Assembly (NCBI RefSeq): GCF_000732325.1
Contig: NZ_BBIW01000004.1
Span: 248,001 to 312,000 of the forward strand
DNA: 64,000 bases
DNA from: Paenibacillus sp. TCA20
GTDB lineage: Bacteria > Bacillota > Bacilli > Paenibacillales > Paenibacillaceae
Direction of reading: 5' to 3'
Below the pieces are notes generated by a model. It was not told the origin of the DNA. It worked only from the letters and a program-made list of their open reading frames with translations, and made no database searches. This document shows positions 24,533-33,998 of the stretch, one piece after another; the stretch's first letter is position 1, and the number at the start of each line of letters is the position of its first letter. Made by a program: the position numbers and the translations under genes.

Positions 24533-25798
24533 TTGAAGAAAAAAGGGCTGTTCTTGTTTACGCTGGTATGGGTATGTGCTGTCGTTCTATCCGGCTGCGG
24601 CGGAGGGTCAGGCAGCGGCGCTGAGGATGGAAAGAAGACAATTAAGATTTTTCAATACAAGGTCGAAATTGCAGAGGCCTTCGATCGGCTTATTGCTGAG
24701 TATGAGGAAGAGCATCCGGATATCAATATCGAGATTGAGACGGTTGGTGGCGGCAGTGACTATAGTGCAGCGCTGAAGACCAAGTTTGCAGGTACAGAGC
24801 ATCCGGATATTTTCAACGTTGCCGGTTACCGTGAGCTGGACACATGGATTGATTCTCTTGAGGATCTGTCGAATGAGCCGTGGGTAGATGATATTATTGA
24901 TGTCGCCAAAGAGCCAATGACGAAGGATGGCAAGCTGTACGGTCAGCCGCTTGGGCTTGAAGGATATGGATTTATTTATAACAAGGATCTGTTCGAGCAG
25001 GCAGGCATCACGGAGCTTCCGAAGACACTGACGGAGCTTGAAGCCGTGGCACAGCAGCTGCAGGACGCCGGCATCGTGCCATTCTCGAACGGTTATCAGG
25101 AATGGTGGGTGCTCGGGAATCACAATGCCAACGTTCCCTTTGCACATCAGCCCGATCCGGTTGCCTTTATTGATGGTCTGAATGCGGGAACGGAAACAAT
25201 TCCGGGCAATGCTATTTTTGAAGACTGGGTTAATCTGCTCGATTTGACCCTTGCCTATGGGAATAAGAACCCGCTGACGACAGACTATAATACACAGGTC
25301 ACTCTCTTTGCTACGGGCGAGGCTGCAATGATGCAGCAGGGGAACTGGACACAAGTGCAGATTGATGGGATCAACCCGGATCTGAACCTCGGCATCCTGC
25401 CAATGCCTATCGGAGATGATGCTGAGGTGTATGATAAACTGTTTGTCGGCGTGCCGAACAACTATGTGATTAACAAGAACTCTGAGGTGAAGGAAGAGGC
25501 GAAGGACTTCTTGGAATGGCTCGTAACCTCGGATGCGGGTAAGCGGTATATGACCGAGGAATTCAAGTTTATTCCGGCCTTTAAGAGCGTGACGGCTGAC
25601 GGTGAGGTGCTCGGAGATCTGGCGGCAGAAATTATAAATTACAGTGATCAGGATAAGTTGCTGAGCTGGAACTTCAACCGTTTTCCGGAAGGTGTACCGC
25701 AGGAGTATGGTGCTGTGATGCAGGCCTACATTGCAAATCCGGACCCGGCGAAGCTGCTGGAGGATATGCAGAAGAGCTGGGACAGCCTTAAGGAGTAG
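24533..25798 (+). CDS. Sugar ABC transporter substrate-binding lipoprotein
   Basis: A 421-residue secreted protein with a TTG start and GAGGAGGA upstream. The N-terminus has a lipoprotein signal with lipobox LSGC (cysteine near residue 22), then a Gly/Ser linker. The mature part is a family 1 solute-binding protein: IKIFQYKVEIAEAFDRLI, LEGYGFIYNKDLFEQAGI, GEAAMMQQGNWTQ and a C-terminal FLEWLVTSDAGKRYM. It is anchored outside the membrane and delivers a sugar or oligosaccharide to the two preceding permeases. No regulator or glycosidase adjoins this operon, so the substrate cannot be named. A terminator follows. Confidence 0.93.
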   Translation: MKKKGLFLFTLVWVCAVVLSGCGGGSGSGAEDGKKTIKIFQYKVEIAEAFDRLIAEYEEEHPDINIEIETVGGGSDYSAALKTKFAGTEHPDIFNVAGYRELDTWIDSLEDLSNEPWVDDIIDVAKEPMTKDGKLYGQPLGLEGYGFIYNKDLFEQAGITELPKTLTELEAVAQQLQDAGIVPFSNGYQEWWVLGNHNANVPFAHQPDPVAFIDGLNAGTETIPGNAIFEDWVNLLDLTLAYGNKNPLTTDYNTQVTLFATGEAAMMQQGNWTQVQIDGINPDLNLGILPMPIGDDAEVYDKLFVGVPNNYVINKNSEVKEEAKDFLEWLVTSDAGKRYMTEEFKFIPAFKSVTADGEVLGDLAAEIINYSDQDKLLSWNFNRFPEGVPQEYGAVMQAYIANPDPAKLLEDMQKSWDSLKE

Positions 25799-25851
25799 AT
25801 GAAGTAAGCGTATGATTACCATAGATATAGAGAAATCGTAAGAGATGGCTT

Positions 25852-25887
25852 AGAGACGGCTCCGTAATGGAAGGGCTGTCTCTTTTT
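25852..25887 (+). terminator. Terminator after the sugar ABC operon
   Basis: AGAGACGGCTC and GGGCTGTCTCT form an 11-bp stem with two G-U pairs, followed by TTTTT, 54 bases after the binding-protein stop codon. Confidence 0.85.
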
Positions 25888-26009
25888 CTGTGATACAGAA
25901 TCAAGTAAACCAAGGGATTGCCCTAGAATTCGACTTAACAATTTTAAAAAGATTGATTTTCGTATATGATGGAGAGTAACAATCTAAAGGGGCTAACGGG
26001 TGACTTACG

Positions 26010-29000
26010 ATGAATCAACCACTTTATGGAATATGGCTCGGAGATGTGTTTTTTTGTTTTTCAGGAGAAACATCGGAACCAAAAGTCGACGCTTGGAGTC
26101 ATTTAATAAGAAAAATGAAGCTGAAGGACGGAACCTACCGTCCATTTCAACATGCCGCTCTGCGCCTTGCTGAGCTGAGATGGCAGATGAAATCGGTTCA
26201 ACAGGAAGCGAGCTCAGGCCCGAGGAAGAAGCGGCCCGCATTTGGCCGGACGCTGGAAGGCTTGGCGCTCGCTCCAAGAGATGCCTTCGAGCTGCTGATT
26301 CGCTGGAATAAGGAAGAGGCAGAGCAGGCAGGCTTTGCCCCAGGCGGTGAAATGGAATACTGGGCTAAGGCGGCTAGATTTGCCATGGAGCTGCTGATTC
26401 GAGGGCAAATTACGCCAGGCACAGCCCCTGTGACCTCGGCTGGTGGAAGGCGCAGAGGCAATCAGTCTGCTGTAACAGCCGTATGGCTTCCCAAAATAAC
26501 AGAGCCTGCTGATACAGAACGTTTCCTGAAGCTGGCTGAGTCCATCCCTGCCATCTGTCTGACCGCATCGGGTGCATACGCGGATTCGGAAGCCAGTACG
26601 GTGAAGGAGGCAGGATCAGCTGTCCTATACTCTTTCCTCAGACAAACGATACATGCTGCGGTGTCTGCCGAGATTGCCTCTGTAGAGAGCAGTCTGTCTC
26701 GTTACCGTGCTAATTACAGACGAGGGTATTCTCCGCTCACGGAGCTGTGGTGGAACAGTCTGCTGACAGGCTCGCGGGAGCTGAGTGTGCAGGCTGCTGT
26801 GCAAGAGATCGAGGAATTAAGCGACAGTGTGGTTCAAGCAGCAGACAATGCTCCTCCCGTAATCGAAGGGGAGGCTGCTGGTCCTGAGGAGGGGAGATTG
26901 AAGCTGAGTCTGCGGCTTGAGCCGTCAGAGCTGGAGCGGTCCTCTGCATGGAAAGTGAGCTTCTGGGCAGAGAGCGAGAACGAAGCTGATTTTCGGGTGC
27001 CAATCGAGGCGATATGGGCTTATCCTTCGCCAGATGTGGATCGAGGGACGGTAAAATACAGCCGGGTCCAGGAGCAGATGCTCCTCGCCTTAGGCAAAGC
27101 AAGTGAAGCTGCACCCAGCCTGCAGTTGGCTATGGGAGCAGCTCCTCATGAGATCGAGATGGATGCACAGCAATTTTATGAATTTATGTCTTCTTCTGTT
27201 CCCAAGCTGCAGCAGATGGGGATTACCGTATTGATGCCTTCCCGCTGGAGTCGGGAAGGGAAGCGGAAGACAGGGCTTCGGCTCCGGATGCTCCAGAATG
27301 GTGAGCCACCGGGTGCACAGAAGGCACCGACCCTGGGAATGGAGCAGCTCGTTAAGTTTGAGGCTGAAGCTGTCCTGAACGGGGTGCCGGTAACGAAGGA
27401 GGAGCTTGCACAGCTTGCGGCTTCTGCATTTCCGCTCGTGGAGTTTCGGGGGGAATGGATCGAGATTGACCCGAAAGAAATCCGCCAGGTGCTGCGTTTT
27501 ATGAAGAAAAATGAGGAAGGCTCCATGGCTCTGTCCGAGTGGATTCATCTGGCTGTTGATGAGGATGAGGAAGCAAGCTGGAAGGGGATGTCCATTTTTG
27601 GTGCGGAATCGTTTGGCATGCTGTCCTTCCTACTGGATGGCCAGGTGCTGAGTCGAACCCAGATCAGGGATACGCCGCCTTCCCTTCATGGTAATCTGCG
27701 GCCCTATCAGCAGCGTGGCTATCAGTGGCTTGCTGCCATGCGTGATCTTGGCTTCGGGGTATGCCTTGCCGATGATATGGGTCTCGGGAAGACCATACAG
27801 GTGATTACCTGTCTGCTGGATTCCAAGCTTGCTGCACGGGAAGCGAGAGATGCAGAGCGGGAGCTGGATGATCGTCAGGGCGGGCAAGATATCCTGGAAG
27901 ATGAGGAGTTCGATATGGAGCATCCGGCCCTCATCATCTGTCCTACCTCCCTGCTTGGAAACTGGCAGCGGGAGATTAAGCGTTTTGCACCCGACTTTAA
28001 ATTATATATTCATCATGGTACACAGCGGCTGCACGGAGAGGCCTTTCGAAAGCAGGCTGGGGAGCACGATATTATTCTCACAACGTATCATCTGGCAGGC
28101 AGGGACGGGGCAGATCTGGCCTCGATCGAGTGGTCCTCTGTCGTGCTGGATGAAGCCCAGTACATTAAGAATTATCGAACCAAGCAAGCACAAAGTGTCA
28201 TGAAGCTGTCTGCGCCGCACCGTATCGCCATGACTGGAACGCCTGTAGAGAACAGGCTTAGTGAGCTGTGGTCCATCTTCCAATTTCTGAATCCCGGCTA
28301 TCTGGGTACGGCGGCGTCCTTTAGACAGCGTTATACAATAGGTGCTCAGGAAGACACGAGCTCTCTGCGAGAGCTTCATCGTCTGGTATCGCCATTTATG
28401 CTGAGAAGACTCAAGAGTGATCCGGATATTCGCAAGGATCTGCCGGAGAAGCTGGAGCTTAAATCCTACTGCTCACTTACAGTGGAGCAAGCTGCTATAT
28501 ACAAGGGCGTAGTCGATCAGCTGCTGACCGGCATCGAGGGACAAACCGGATTTACACGCAAGGGCGTTGTATTATCCTCCTTGACCAAGCTGAAGCAAAT
28601 ATGCGATCATCCTGTACTCATTGAGCATAGCCGCAAGGACGCAGGGCGCGTAGAGGCGTCAGGCAAGCTTGAGCGCTTGATGGAGCTGACAGATGCAATT
28701 CGTGATAATGGCGAGGCAGCCCTTATTTTTACCCAGTATGTGTCGATGGGGGAGATTCTCGTTCAGCAATTGTCTCAGCGGTATGATGAGAAGCCTTTCT
28801 TCCTTCACGGAGGGGTTTCGAAGGCAGAACGAGACGAAATGGTAGAGCAATTTCAGAACGGTAAGGGTCCTTCTCTCTTCGTTCTCTCCTTGCGGGCAGG
28901 CGGGGTAGGCCTCAACCTGACTCATGCGAGCCATGTCATCCATTATGATCGCTGGTGGAATCCTGCGGTAGAGAATCAGGCGACGGATCGTGTATTCCGC

Positions 29001-29195
29001 ATCGGACAGAAACGAAATGTCCAGGTGCATAAACTGATATGCCAAGGGACGCTGGAAGAGCGAATTGATGAGCTGATTGAGAGCAAGAAGCAGCTGTCGG
29101 AGCAAGTAGTCGGTTCGGGTGAGAACTGGATTACAGAAATGTCCGATGATGAGCTGAAGGGCCTCGTAAGCCTGCAAGGTGAGATGTGGGTATAG
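26010..29195 (+). CDS. SNF2/SWI2 family DNA helicase-like ATPase
   Basis: A 1061-residue protein. The first 550 residues form a bacterial SNF2-associated region. The SNF2 ATPase core follows: Walker A DDMGLGKT near residue 588, motif II LDEAQYIKN near 712, motif III MTGTPVENRLSELW, then the C-terminal RecA lobe with SLRAGGVGLNLTHASHVIHYDRWWNPAVENQATDR and RIGQ. All seven helicase motifs are visible. Bacterial members are double-stranded DNA translocases of uncertain role, often linked to DNA repair. GGGTGA lies 7 bases before the ATG. The following gene encodes a SWIM-type zinc-finger protein 33 bases downstream, a common pairing for this helicase class, so the two probably act together. Confidence 0.93.
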   Translation: MNQPLYGIWLGDVFFCFSGETSEPKVDAWSHLIRKMKLKDGTYRPFQHAALRLAELRWQMKSVQQEASSGPRKKRPAFGRTLEGLALAPRDAFELLIRWNKEEAEQAGFAPGGEMEYWAKAARFAMELLIRGQITPGTAPVTSAGGRRRGNQSAVTAVWLPKITEPADTERFLKLAESIPAICLTASGAYADSEASTVKEAGSAVLYSFLRQTIHAAVSAEIASVESSLSRYRANYRRGYSPLTELWWNSLLTGSRELSVQAAVQEIEELSDSVVQAADNAPPVIEGEAAGPEEGRLKLSLRLEPSELERSSAWKVSFWAESENEADFRVPIEAIWAYPSPDVDRGTVKYSRVQEQMLLALGKASEAAPSLQLAMGAAPHEIEMDAQQFYEFMSSSVPKLQQMGITVLMPSRWSREGKRKTGLRLRMLQNGEPPGAQKAPTLGMEQLVKFEAEAVLNGVPVTKEELAQLAASAFPLVEFRGEWIEIDPKEIRQVLRFMKKNEEGSMALSEWIHLAVDEDEEASWKGMSIFGAESFGMLSFLLDGQVLSRTQIRDTPPSLHGNLRPYQQRGYQWLAAMRDLGFGVCLADDMGLGKTIQVITCLLDSKLAAREARDAERELDDRQGGQDILEDEEFDMEHPALIICPTSLLGNWQREIKRFAPDFKLYIHHGTQRLHGEAFRKQAGEHDIILTTYHLAGRDGADLASIEWSSVVLDEAQYIKNYRTKQAQSVMKLSAPHRIAMTGTPVENRLSELWSIFQFLNPGYLGTAASFRQRYTIGAQEDTSSLRELHRLVSPFMLRRLKSDPDIRKDLPEKLELKSYCSLTVEQAAIYKGVVDQLLTGIEGQTGFTRKGVVLSSLTKLKQICDHPVLIEHSRKDAGRVEASGKLERLMELTDAIRDNGEAALIFTQYVSMGEILVQQLSQRYDEKPFFLHGGVSKAERDEMVEQFQNGKGPSLFVLSLRAGGVGLNLTHASHVIHYDRWWNPAVENQATDRVFRIGQKRNVQVHKLICQGTLEERIDELIESKKQLSEQVVGSGENWITEMSDDELKGLVSLQGEMWV

Positions 29196-29228
29196 TACAC
29201 AACGGATTAAACAGGAGGTGAGGCTGTA

Positions 29229-29963
29229 GTGGCATATCAAGTAAACCATTTTAAACTGGAGCCTCACGGCTGGAAGGCAATCATTGGGGACACAGCGGAG
29301 ACTGACTCCCAAGCACCAGAGGACGAGGCGGAGGTCGAAGCTGCATATAAGCAGCTTAATGAAGAGCAAAGATCGGAAGTGCTTGGCGAGCTGCAAGAAG
29401 ACGCCTATACCTTGTACCTCCTGCTTACAGGAGGCGCTGTAGAGCTCAACCATTCTGCGCTGATCTCCTGGGTAAAATATGCAGTTGTGAGCTGCTCCTG
29501 TAATCGCATCGCATGCCCTCATATCGAATTCGCCTTGCAGGCGGCTGCAGAATGGGCCGCTGCTGATACGCTGAGACTGCTTGATATGCTGGGTCTGGCG
29601 CGTGAGGAGCTGCTTACAGAGGTGTTTCGTAGGTGGTCCCTTGAATCGGTATCCACCAGCACTTCTCAGGCAGCGTCGTTACTGGAACGCAAAACCCAGC
29701 GCGCAGGCGGCAATTCTTCTGCCATTCTGGACTACATCGGCGATGCCGCTGGCAATCATTCGCTACACAGGCCGGGTCCAGAATTCGATGCTGTTGAAGT
29801 GAAGTTATCTCCACCTGGAGAGCTGACTCCGCCGTCGTCCGGTATTGCTCAGCTTGTGCCGTCCGTTCCTGCGGAGGCAGCTTTAGAGCATATCCGCAAG
29901 CAGGTTTCGGAGAGAGCGTCCAAGTGGGCAGAGGAACTGAATCTCAAGACAGCCAAGAAATGA
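29229..29963 (+). CDS. SWIM-type zinc finger protein, partner of the SNF2 ATPase
   Basis: A 244-residue protein with GTG start behind AGGAGGTGA. The motif CSCNRIACPH (CxCx5... pattern C-S-C, then C-P-H) near residues 88-97 fits a compact SWIM zinc finger. Most SWIM proteins beside SNF2 genes are larger, so this is a short or reduced form. The rest is acidic, with helical segments and a Lys-rich C-terminus. SWIM domains bind DNA or protein. Gene order and the 33-base gap indicate cotranscription with the SNF2 ATPase. Function is otherwise unknown. Confidence 0.65.
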   Translation: MAYQVNHFKLEPHGWKAIIGDTAETDSQAPEDEAEVEAAYKQLNEEQRSEVLGELQEDAYTLYLLLTGGAVELNHSALISWVKYAVVSCSCNRIACPHIEFALQAAAEWAAADTLRLLDMLGLAREELLTEVFRRWSLESVSTSTSQAASLLERKTQRAGGNSSAILDYIGDAAGNHSLHRPGPEFDAVEVKLSPPGELTPPSSGIAQLVPSVPAEAALEHIRKQVSERASKWAEELNLKTAKK

Positions 29964-30002
29964 ACGGAAGTAGGTAATCCGACTACTCAGAACCAAATGA
30001 AG

Positions 30003-30042
30003 ACCACCGAACAGGCGCGGATCCTAGGCTCGGTGGTTTTTT
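30003..30042 (+). terminator. Terminator after the SNF2-SWIM operon
   Basis: ACCACCGA and TCGGTGGT form the stem, with a 19-base loop, followed by TTTTTT, 40 bases past the SWIM gene stop codon. Confidence 0.85.
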
Positions 30043-30162
30043 GTATCTGCCACCTTAGATTGACCTATACCAAGATGAGGGTTTGAAGCTCTATCTCGAT
30101 AGGTCTATAATGGATGGGAGAGATTTGAACAGCTATAAATTTGGGATAGGGGAAATAACAAA

Positions 30163-31152
30163 ATGACGACTTCAACAACCAAGAAACGACGCTGGACTAT
30201 GGTTCTGTTTACGATCATGCTGTTGTCTGCCTTTGCACTAGCAGGCTGTGGGAACGGGGAAGATCCACAGGAAGATCAGACGCAGACGACGCCGGATGGA
30301 GCGGAGAATCCTTCACAGGAGGAAACGCCAGATGCGTCGGAAGACGACAACACAGGTGAAGATGCGCCTGCGGATAACGATGCGAACGAGAACGGCGAAG
30401 CTCCTAACGGAGGCGAAGATAATAAGGACGATGACGCCGACGATCCTACGGAAGGTGCAGGAGAGGATGACAGCACAGGAAGTGCAGAGGAAGACAGCAT
30501 TATGGCGCTTCGGGCTGCAAGCTCCCTGCAAAGTACGGTGGAAGTCGTTGGAGATAAGAATGTGGTTACGAACCCGGATGCGATTACGGTCATCGTCAAC
30601 AAAGAACGCAGTCTGCCTGATGGATACGAGCCGACAGATCTTGTGGAGCCGGACGTTCCCTTCTCATTCGATGAGCCTCACGAGAAGCGGCACATGCGTC
30701 AAGAGGCCGCAGATGCGCTGGAGGAGCTGTTTGCCGCTGCAGAAGCGGATAATATTGAGCTTCGCGCGGTATCGGGATATCGCTCTTATGACCGTCAGGT
30801 TGCCGTATTCAACAGTAGTGTAGAACGTAATGGTGAAGAATATGCGCTCCGTGTAAGTGCACAGCCGGGGAAGAGTGAGCATCAGACGGGACTGTCTATT
30901 GATGTATCCAGCCCAAGCGTAGGCAATGTATTGGAAGAAATCCTTGGCGACACCGAGGAAGGTAAGTGGCTTGCTGAGCATGCGCCTGAATATGGATTCA
31001 TTATTCGTTATCTGGAAGGACGGGAAGAAACGACAGGCTATGTTTATGAGCCTTGGCACATTCGTTATGTAGGCAAAGAGCTGGCACCGGATATTGCTGC
31101 AAGTGGACTAACGCTTGAGGAGTACTTTGACGAAGCGAATATTAAGCTGTAA
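30163..31152 (+). CDS. VanY-like D-alanyl-D-alanine carboxypeptidase lipoprotein
   Basis: A 329-residue lipoprotein with signal peptide and lipobox LAGC near residue 28. About 85 residues of acidic, Asp/Glu/Asn-rich linker follow, which should hold the enzyme away from the membrane. The C-terminal M15B (VanY/DacY) domain has VSGYRSYDRQ, zinc ligands in SEHQTGLSID (S239-D248) and the catalytic Glu and last His in EPWHIRYVG (about 297-303). These enzymes trim the terminal D-Ala of peptidoglycan stem peptides. No vancomycin-resistance genes are near, so a housekeeping wall role is more likely than resistance. AGGGGAA precedes the ATG, and a strong terminator follows. Confidence 0.9.
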   Translation: MTTSTTKKRRWTMVLFTIMLLSAFALAGCGNGEDPQEDQTQTTPDGAENPSQEETPDASEDDNTGEDAPADNDANENGEAPNGGEDNKDDDADDPTEGAGEDDSTGSAEEDSIMALRAASSLQSTVEVVGDKNVVTNPDAITVIVNKERSLPDGYEPTDLVEPDVPFSFDEPHEKRHMRQEAADALEELFAAAEADNIELRAVSGYRSYDRQVAVFNSSVERNGEEYALRVSAQPGKSEHQTGLSIDVSSPSVGNVLEEILGDTEEGKWLAEHAPEYGFIIRYLEGREETTGYVYEPWHIRYVGKELAPDIAASGLTLEEYFDEANIKL

Positions 31153-31170
31153 ATGACATAAGTTCTAAGT

Positions 31171-31206
31171 TAGCGGCGCAGCATTCTGCGCCGCTATTAA
31201 TTTTTA
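31171..31206 (+). terminator. Terminator after the VanY-like gene
   Basis: TAGCGGCGCAG and CTGCGCCGCTA form an 11-bp perfect stem with a 4-base loop, followed by TTAATTTTTATTTTT. Confidence 0.9.
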
Positions 31207-31328
31207 TTTTTAATTGGTTTTTTGGATGAAAACTTCAAAGGCGGCTTACGATATTAGTATGATCGTTATCGAGAGGGGAGGTTATTGGTATTCGCTATCT
31301 ATACGAATTTATAGAGCATCAGGATGGA

Positions 31329-33782
31329 TTGCCAATGAAGCTGTTTGTTAACAGCGTAAAGCATATTGACTTTCATTGGCATAAAGAAGTTGAAATTATC
31401 TATGTATTACAGGGATCGGTCGATATATATTTGGATCAGAAAGAGTATGTACTCAATACAGATGATGTGATCGTGGTCAACAGTATGTCGGTACATAAAA
31501 TCGCACGGACAACACAGGACAATGTGCTACTTACACTGCAGTTTGGCCCGGAATGGCTAAGCAATGCATTTATCGCCTGCAATTCAGCTGCTCATACGGA
31601 TCAAGAGTCGCAGATGTACCAGATTAAACAGAATCTCGCACAGATGGTGTGGGAGATCAACAAGAAGGCGTCTGGTTATCAGAGCTACACCATGGGGATC
31701 TTACAGACACTCTGCGGGTGCCTGCAGAGATATTTCTATGCTGGAGTCCATCCCACCGAGGAAGAAGGAAGCCGGGAGTATGACTATAAAAGGCTGAATC
31801 GAGTCCTTACATACGTAGATCAGCATTACAGTGAAAAAATAACGCTGCAGGCTATGGCAGCTCGTGAGCATCTAAGCCTGCATTATTTCTCCCATTTCTT
31901 TACAGATAAGATCGGCATACCCTTTCAAAAATATTTGACGCTGATTCGGCTGGAGAAGGCTCAGGCCGAGCTGGCAGGCGGTGACAAGAGTATCACACAA
32001 ATTGCCCTGGATTGTGGCTTTGCTAATGTGAAGCTGTTTAATAAGTATTTCAAGGAAAAGTACGGCTATACTCCCGGTGCTTACCGTGAAGCCAGCCTGA
32101 TCCGTGAACCTGACAGGCCTGATCGCAAGCCACTGACTTACGAGGAATCCTCAAGCGGGGATTATTATGAGATGGATACTTTGAATGCCATGGGCTCGTT
32201 GTATCGTTATCTTGGTCCTAGGACGGATTCGCAGCAGAAGACAATGGACTCCTCGACTCACCAGACAGCAGAACATCAACTGATTGAAATTAAGGCGGAT
32301 TGTGCGTCTACTCCTTATGATCAGCATTGGAATGTCATAACGACAGCAGGCAGGGCTGTGGAAGGGCTGAGAGAAGACTGGCGACAGCAGCTATCCGAAA
32401 TGATAGGGCGTATTCCCTTTCAATACATCCGTTTTCATGGCTTATTTAATGATGAAATGATGGTATACAGTGAGGATATGGATGGGAATCCCGCGTATAA
32501 CTGGGCTTATGTGGACAAGCTGTATGATTATCTGCTGGAAGTGGGCATCAGACCGTTCGTAGAGCTCAGCTTTATGCCAAGTCAGCTCGCCCGCTCTGGT
32601 GAAACGGTGTTCTGGTGGCGAGGAAATATATCGCCTCCGGCTGATCAAAGTAAATGGAATGCATTAGTCCGCGAGTTCATCCGTCATTGTTTGAATCGGT
32701 ATGGGGCAGATGAGGTGAAGCGCTGGTATTTCGAAGTGTGGAATGAGCCGGATTTGCTCGGGGTTTGCTGGGCGGGGAGCAAGGAGGAGTATTTTCACTT
32801 CTATGAATCGACTGTCCGCACAATCAAGTCAATCATGCCAGAGCTGAAGACAGGAGGACCAGCCATGGGGTATGGTTCGCTATGGAATGACACATGGGCC
32901 GAGGAATTTATGAACTTTTGTGAAGAACGAAAAGTGCCGCTCGATTTCTTTTCATTTCATATTTATTCGGAATACCCAAGAACCAAGCTGGAGAAAGAGC
33001 TTCTAACCCAAATTATGCCACCGTCCTACTATAAAGAGAGCCTTGATCGCTTGAAGCAGAAAATAAGTGTCCCTGCCTTCCGTGAGCTTGAGCTTCTGAT
33101 CACGGAGTGGAATTTTTCGCTATATGACCGAAATTTGCTGCATGATACGATGTTTATGGGTCCGTTTGTCATCCATCAAGCGATGAATACGCTCGGCCTA
33201 GCTCGTGCCTTGGCATTTTGGAGCTTTACCGATGTATTTGAAGAAAGTGTGGTTCCTTCATCTCCATTCTATGGCGGGTTTGGTCTTATCAGCAGAGATG
33301 GGTTAAAAAAACCGAGTTACTATGCTTTTGAACTGCTGCAGAAGCTGGGTGATGAACTGCTTGGCATTGGTGAAGGTTATGTGGTAACTCGCAGTCAGAA
33401 TGGAAGTATCCAGCTCTTGTTCTACCATTATGTTCATGTGGATCAGCTCTTTGCCAGTGGGGATTGGTCTGAGCTTTCGAGTCTAAACCGTTATGATGTG
33501 TTTGAGAAAAAAGGAAATAGAGTATTCGACGTCACACTCGATCAGCTATCCGGAAGCTATAAATGCACCCGTTATCAGCTGGATCAGAAGCATGGATCGG
33601 TGTTTGATGAGTGGGTTCGCATGGGAGCTCCTGAATCTCTCACAGATGAAGAGAAGATGTATCTTCATGGCAGAAGCGGTCCAGATATCAAGACAGAAAT
33701 AGTACACGAAGACAGCTGGCAGTGCGAAATTATACTTCCGCCTCATGGTGTGATGATGATTACGCTGGAGAGACAATATTAG
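31329..33782 (+). CDS. AraC-type regulator fused to a GH39 glycosidase domain
   Basis: An 817-residue fusion. Residues 1-100 form a cupin sensor (FHWHKEVEIIYVLQG). Residues 155-255 hold two AraC helix-turn-helix motifs (ITLQAMAAREHLSLHYFS and ITQIALDCGFANVKLFNKYF). From about 310 onward is a GH39-type TIM barrel with the acid/base in EVWNEPDL near 473 and the nucleophile in LLITEWNFS near 592. Both catalytic glutamates are present. GH39 enzymes act on beta-xylosides. The first standard start is TTG at 31329, but the preceding codons read IRYLYEFIEHQDGLP, like the conserved beginning of this cupin, and GGGGAGG at 31275-31281 points to an ATT at 31290. ATG at 31335 is another option. It is followed by a PTS IIC and a GH3 gene, which it probably controls. 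Confidence 0.88.
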   Translation: MPMKLFVNSVKHIDFHWHKEVEIIYVLQGSVDIYLDQKEYVLNTDDVIVVNSMSVHKIARTTQDNVLLTLQFGPEWLSNAFIACNSAAHTDQESQMYQIKQNLAQMVWEINKKASGYQSYTMGILQTLCGCLQRYFYAGVHPTEEEGSREYDYKRLNRVLTYVDQHYSEKITLQAMAAREHLSLHYFSHFFTDKIGIPFQKYLTLIRLEKAQAELAGGDKSITQIALDCGFANVKLFNKYFKEKYGYTPGAYREASLIREPDRPDRKPLTYEESSSGDYYEMDTLNAMGSLYRYLGPRTDSQQKTMDSSTHQTAEHQLIEIKADCASTPYDQHWNVITTAGRAVEGLREDWRQQLSEMIGRIPFQYIRFHGLFNDEMMVYSEDMDGNPAYNWAYVDKLYDYLLEVGIRPFVELSFMPSQLARSGETVFWWRGNISPPADQSKWNALVREFIRHCLNRYGADEVKRWYFEVWNEPDLLGVCWAGSKEEYFHFYESTVRTIKSIMPELKTGGPAMGYGSLWNDTWAEEFMNFCEERKVPLDFFSFHIYSEYPRTKLEKELLTQIMPPSYYKESLDRLKQKISVPAFRELELLITEWNFSLYDRNLLHDTMFMGPFVIHQAMNTLGLARALAFWSFTDVFEESVVPSSPFYGGFGLISRDGLKKPSYYAFELLQKLGDELLGIGEGYVVTRSQNGSIQLLFYHYVHVDQLFASGDWSELSSLNRYDVFEKKGNRVFDVTLDQLSGSYKCTRYQLDQKHGSVFDEWVRMGAPESLTDEEKMYLHGRSGPDIKTEIVHEDSWQCEIILPPHGVMMITLERQY

Positions 33783-33803
33783 AAATATGAATATTTTTTT
33801 CGG

Positions 33804-33836
33804 AACATCCCTCTTTTAGTTCGAGGGGTGTTTTTT
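33804..33836 (+). terminator. Terminator after the AraC-GH39 gene
   Basis: AACATCCCTC and GAGGGGTGTT pair around a 9-base loop and are followed by TTTTTT. It separates the fusion gene from the PTS-GH3 operon. Confidence 0.85.
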
Positions 33837-33923
33837 GTTGTTTATTTTAGAGAGGGAAAGAAAAGATAGTAGGAAGATAAAGAAGTAGGCAAAAAACAAC
33901 CCGTGACACGGCAAGTTATAACA

Positions 33924-33937
33924 AGAAAGCGTTAACA
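33924..33937 (+). promoter_or_regulatory. cre-like site before the PTS IIC-GH3 operon
   Basis: AGAAAGCGTTAACA matches the CcpA consensus TGWAANCGNTNWCA at 13 of 14 positions. It lies just upstream of an A/T-rich TATACT (33946-33951) that could be the -10 element, about 60 bases before the IIC start codon, a position suited to catabolite repression. Confidence 0.6.
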
Positions 33938-33998
33938 GCAAAAAATATACTATAGATACGAAACACGAAACACCAAGGAGAGACGAGGGGGAGTACAG

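Noticed and set aside
24608..25822. 404-codon open frame antisense to the sugar-binding lipoprotein
   Set aside because: No ribosome binding site, no family-like sequence; the plus-strand frame has a lipobox and solute-binding motifs. Shadow.
28659..29522. 287-codon minus-strand frame across the SNF2-SWIM boundary
   Set aside because: It spans two clear plus-strand genes and shows no domain sense. Shadow.
30163..31152. Vancomycin-resistance gene cluster around the VanY-like protein
   Set aside because: No vanH, vanA, vanX, vanR or vanS-like genes adjoin it; a housekeeping wall carboxypeptidase is more likely.
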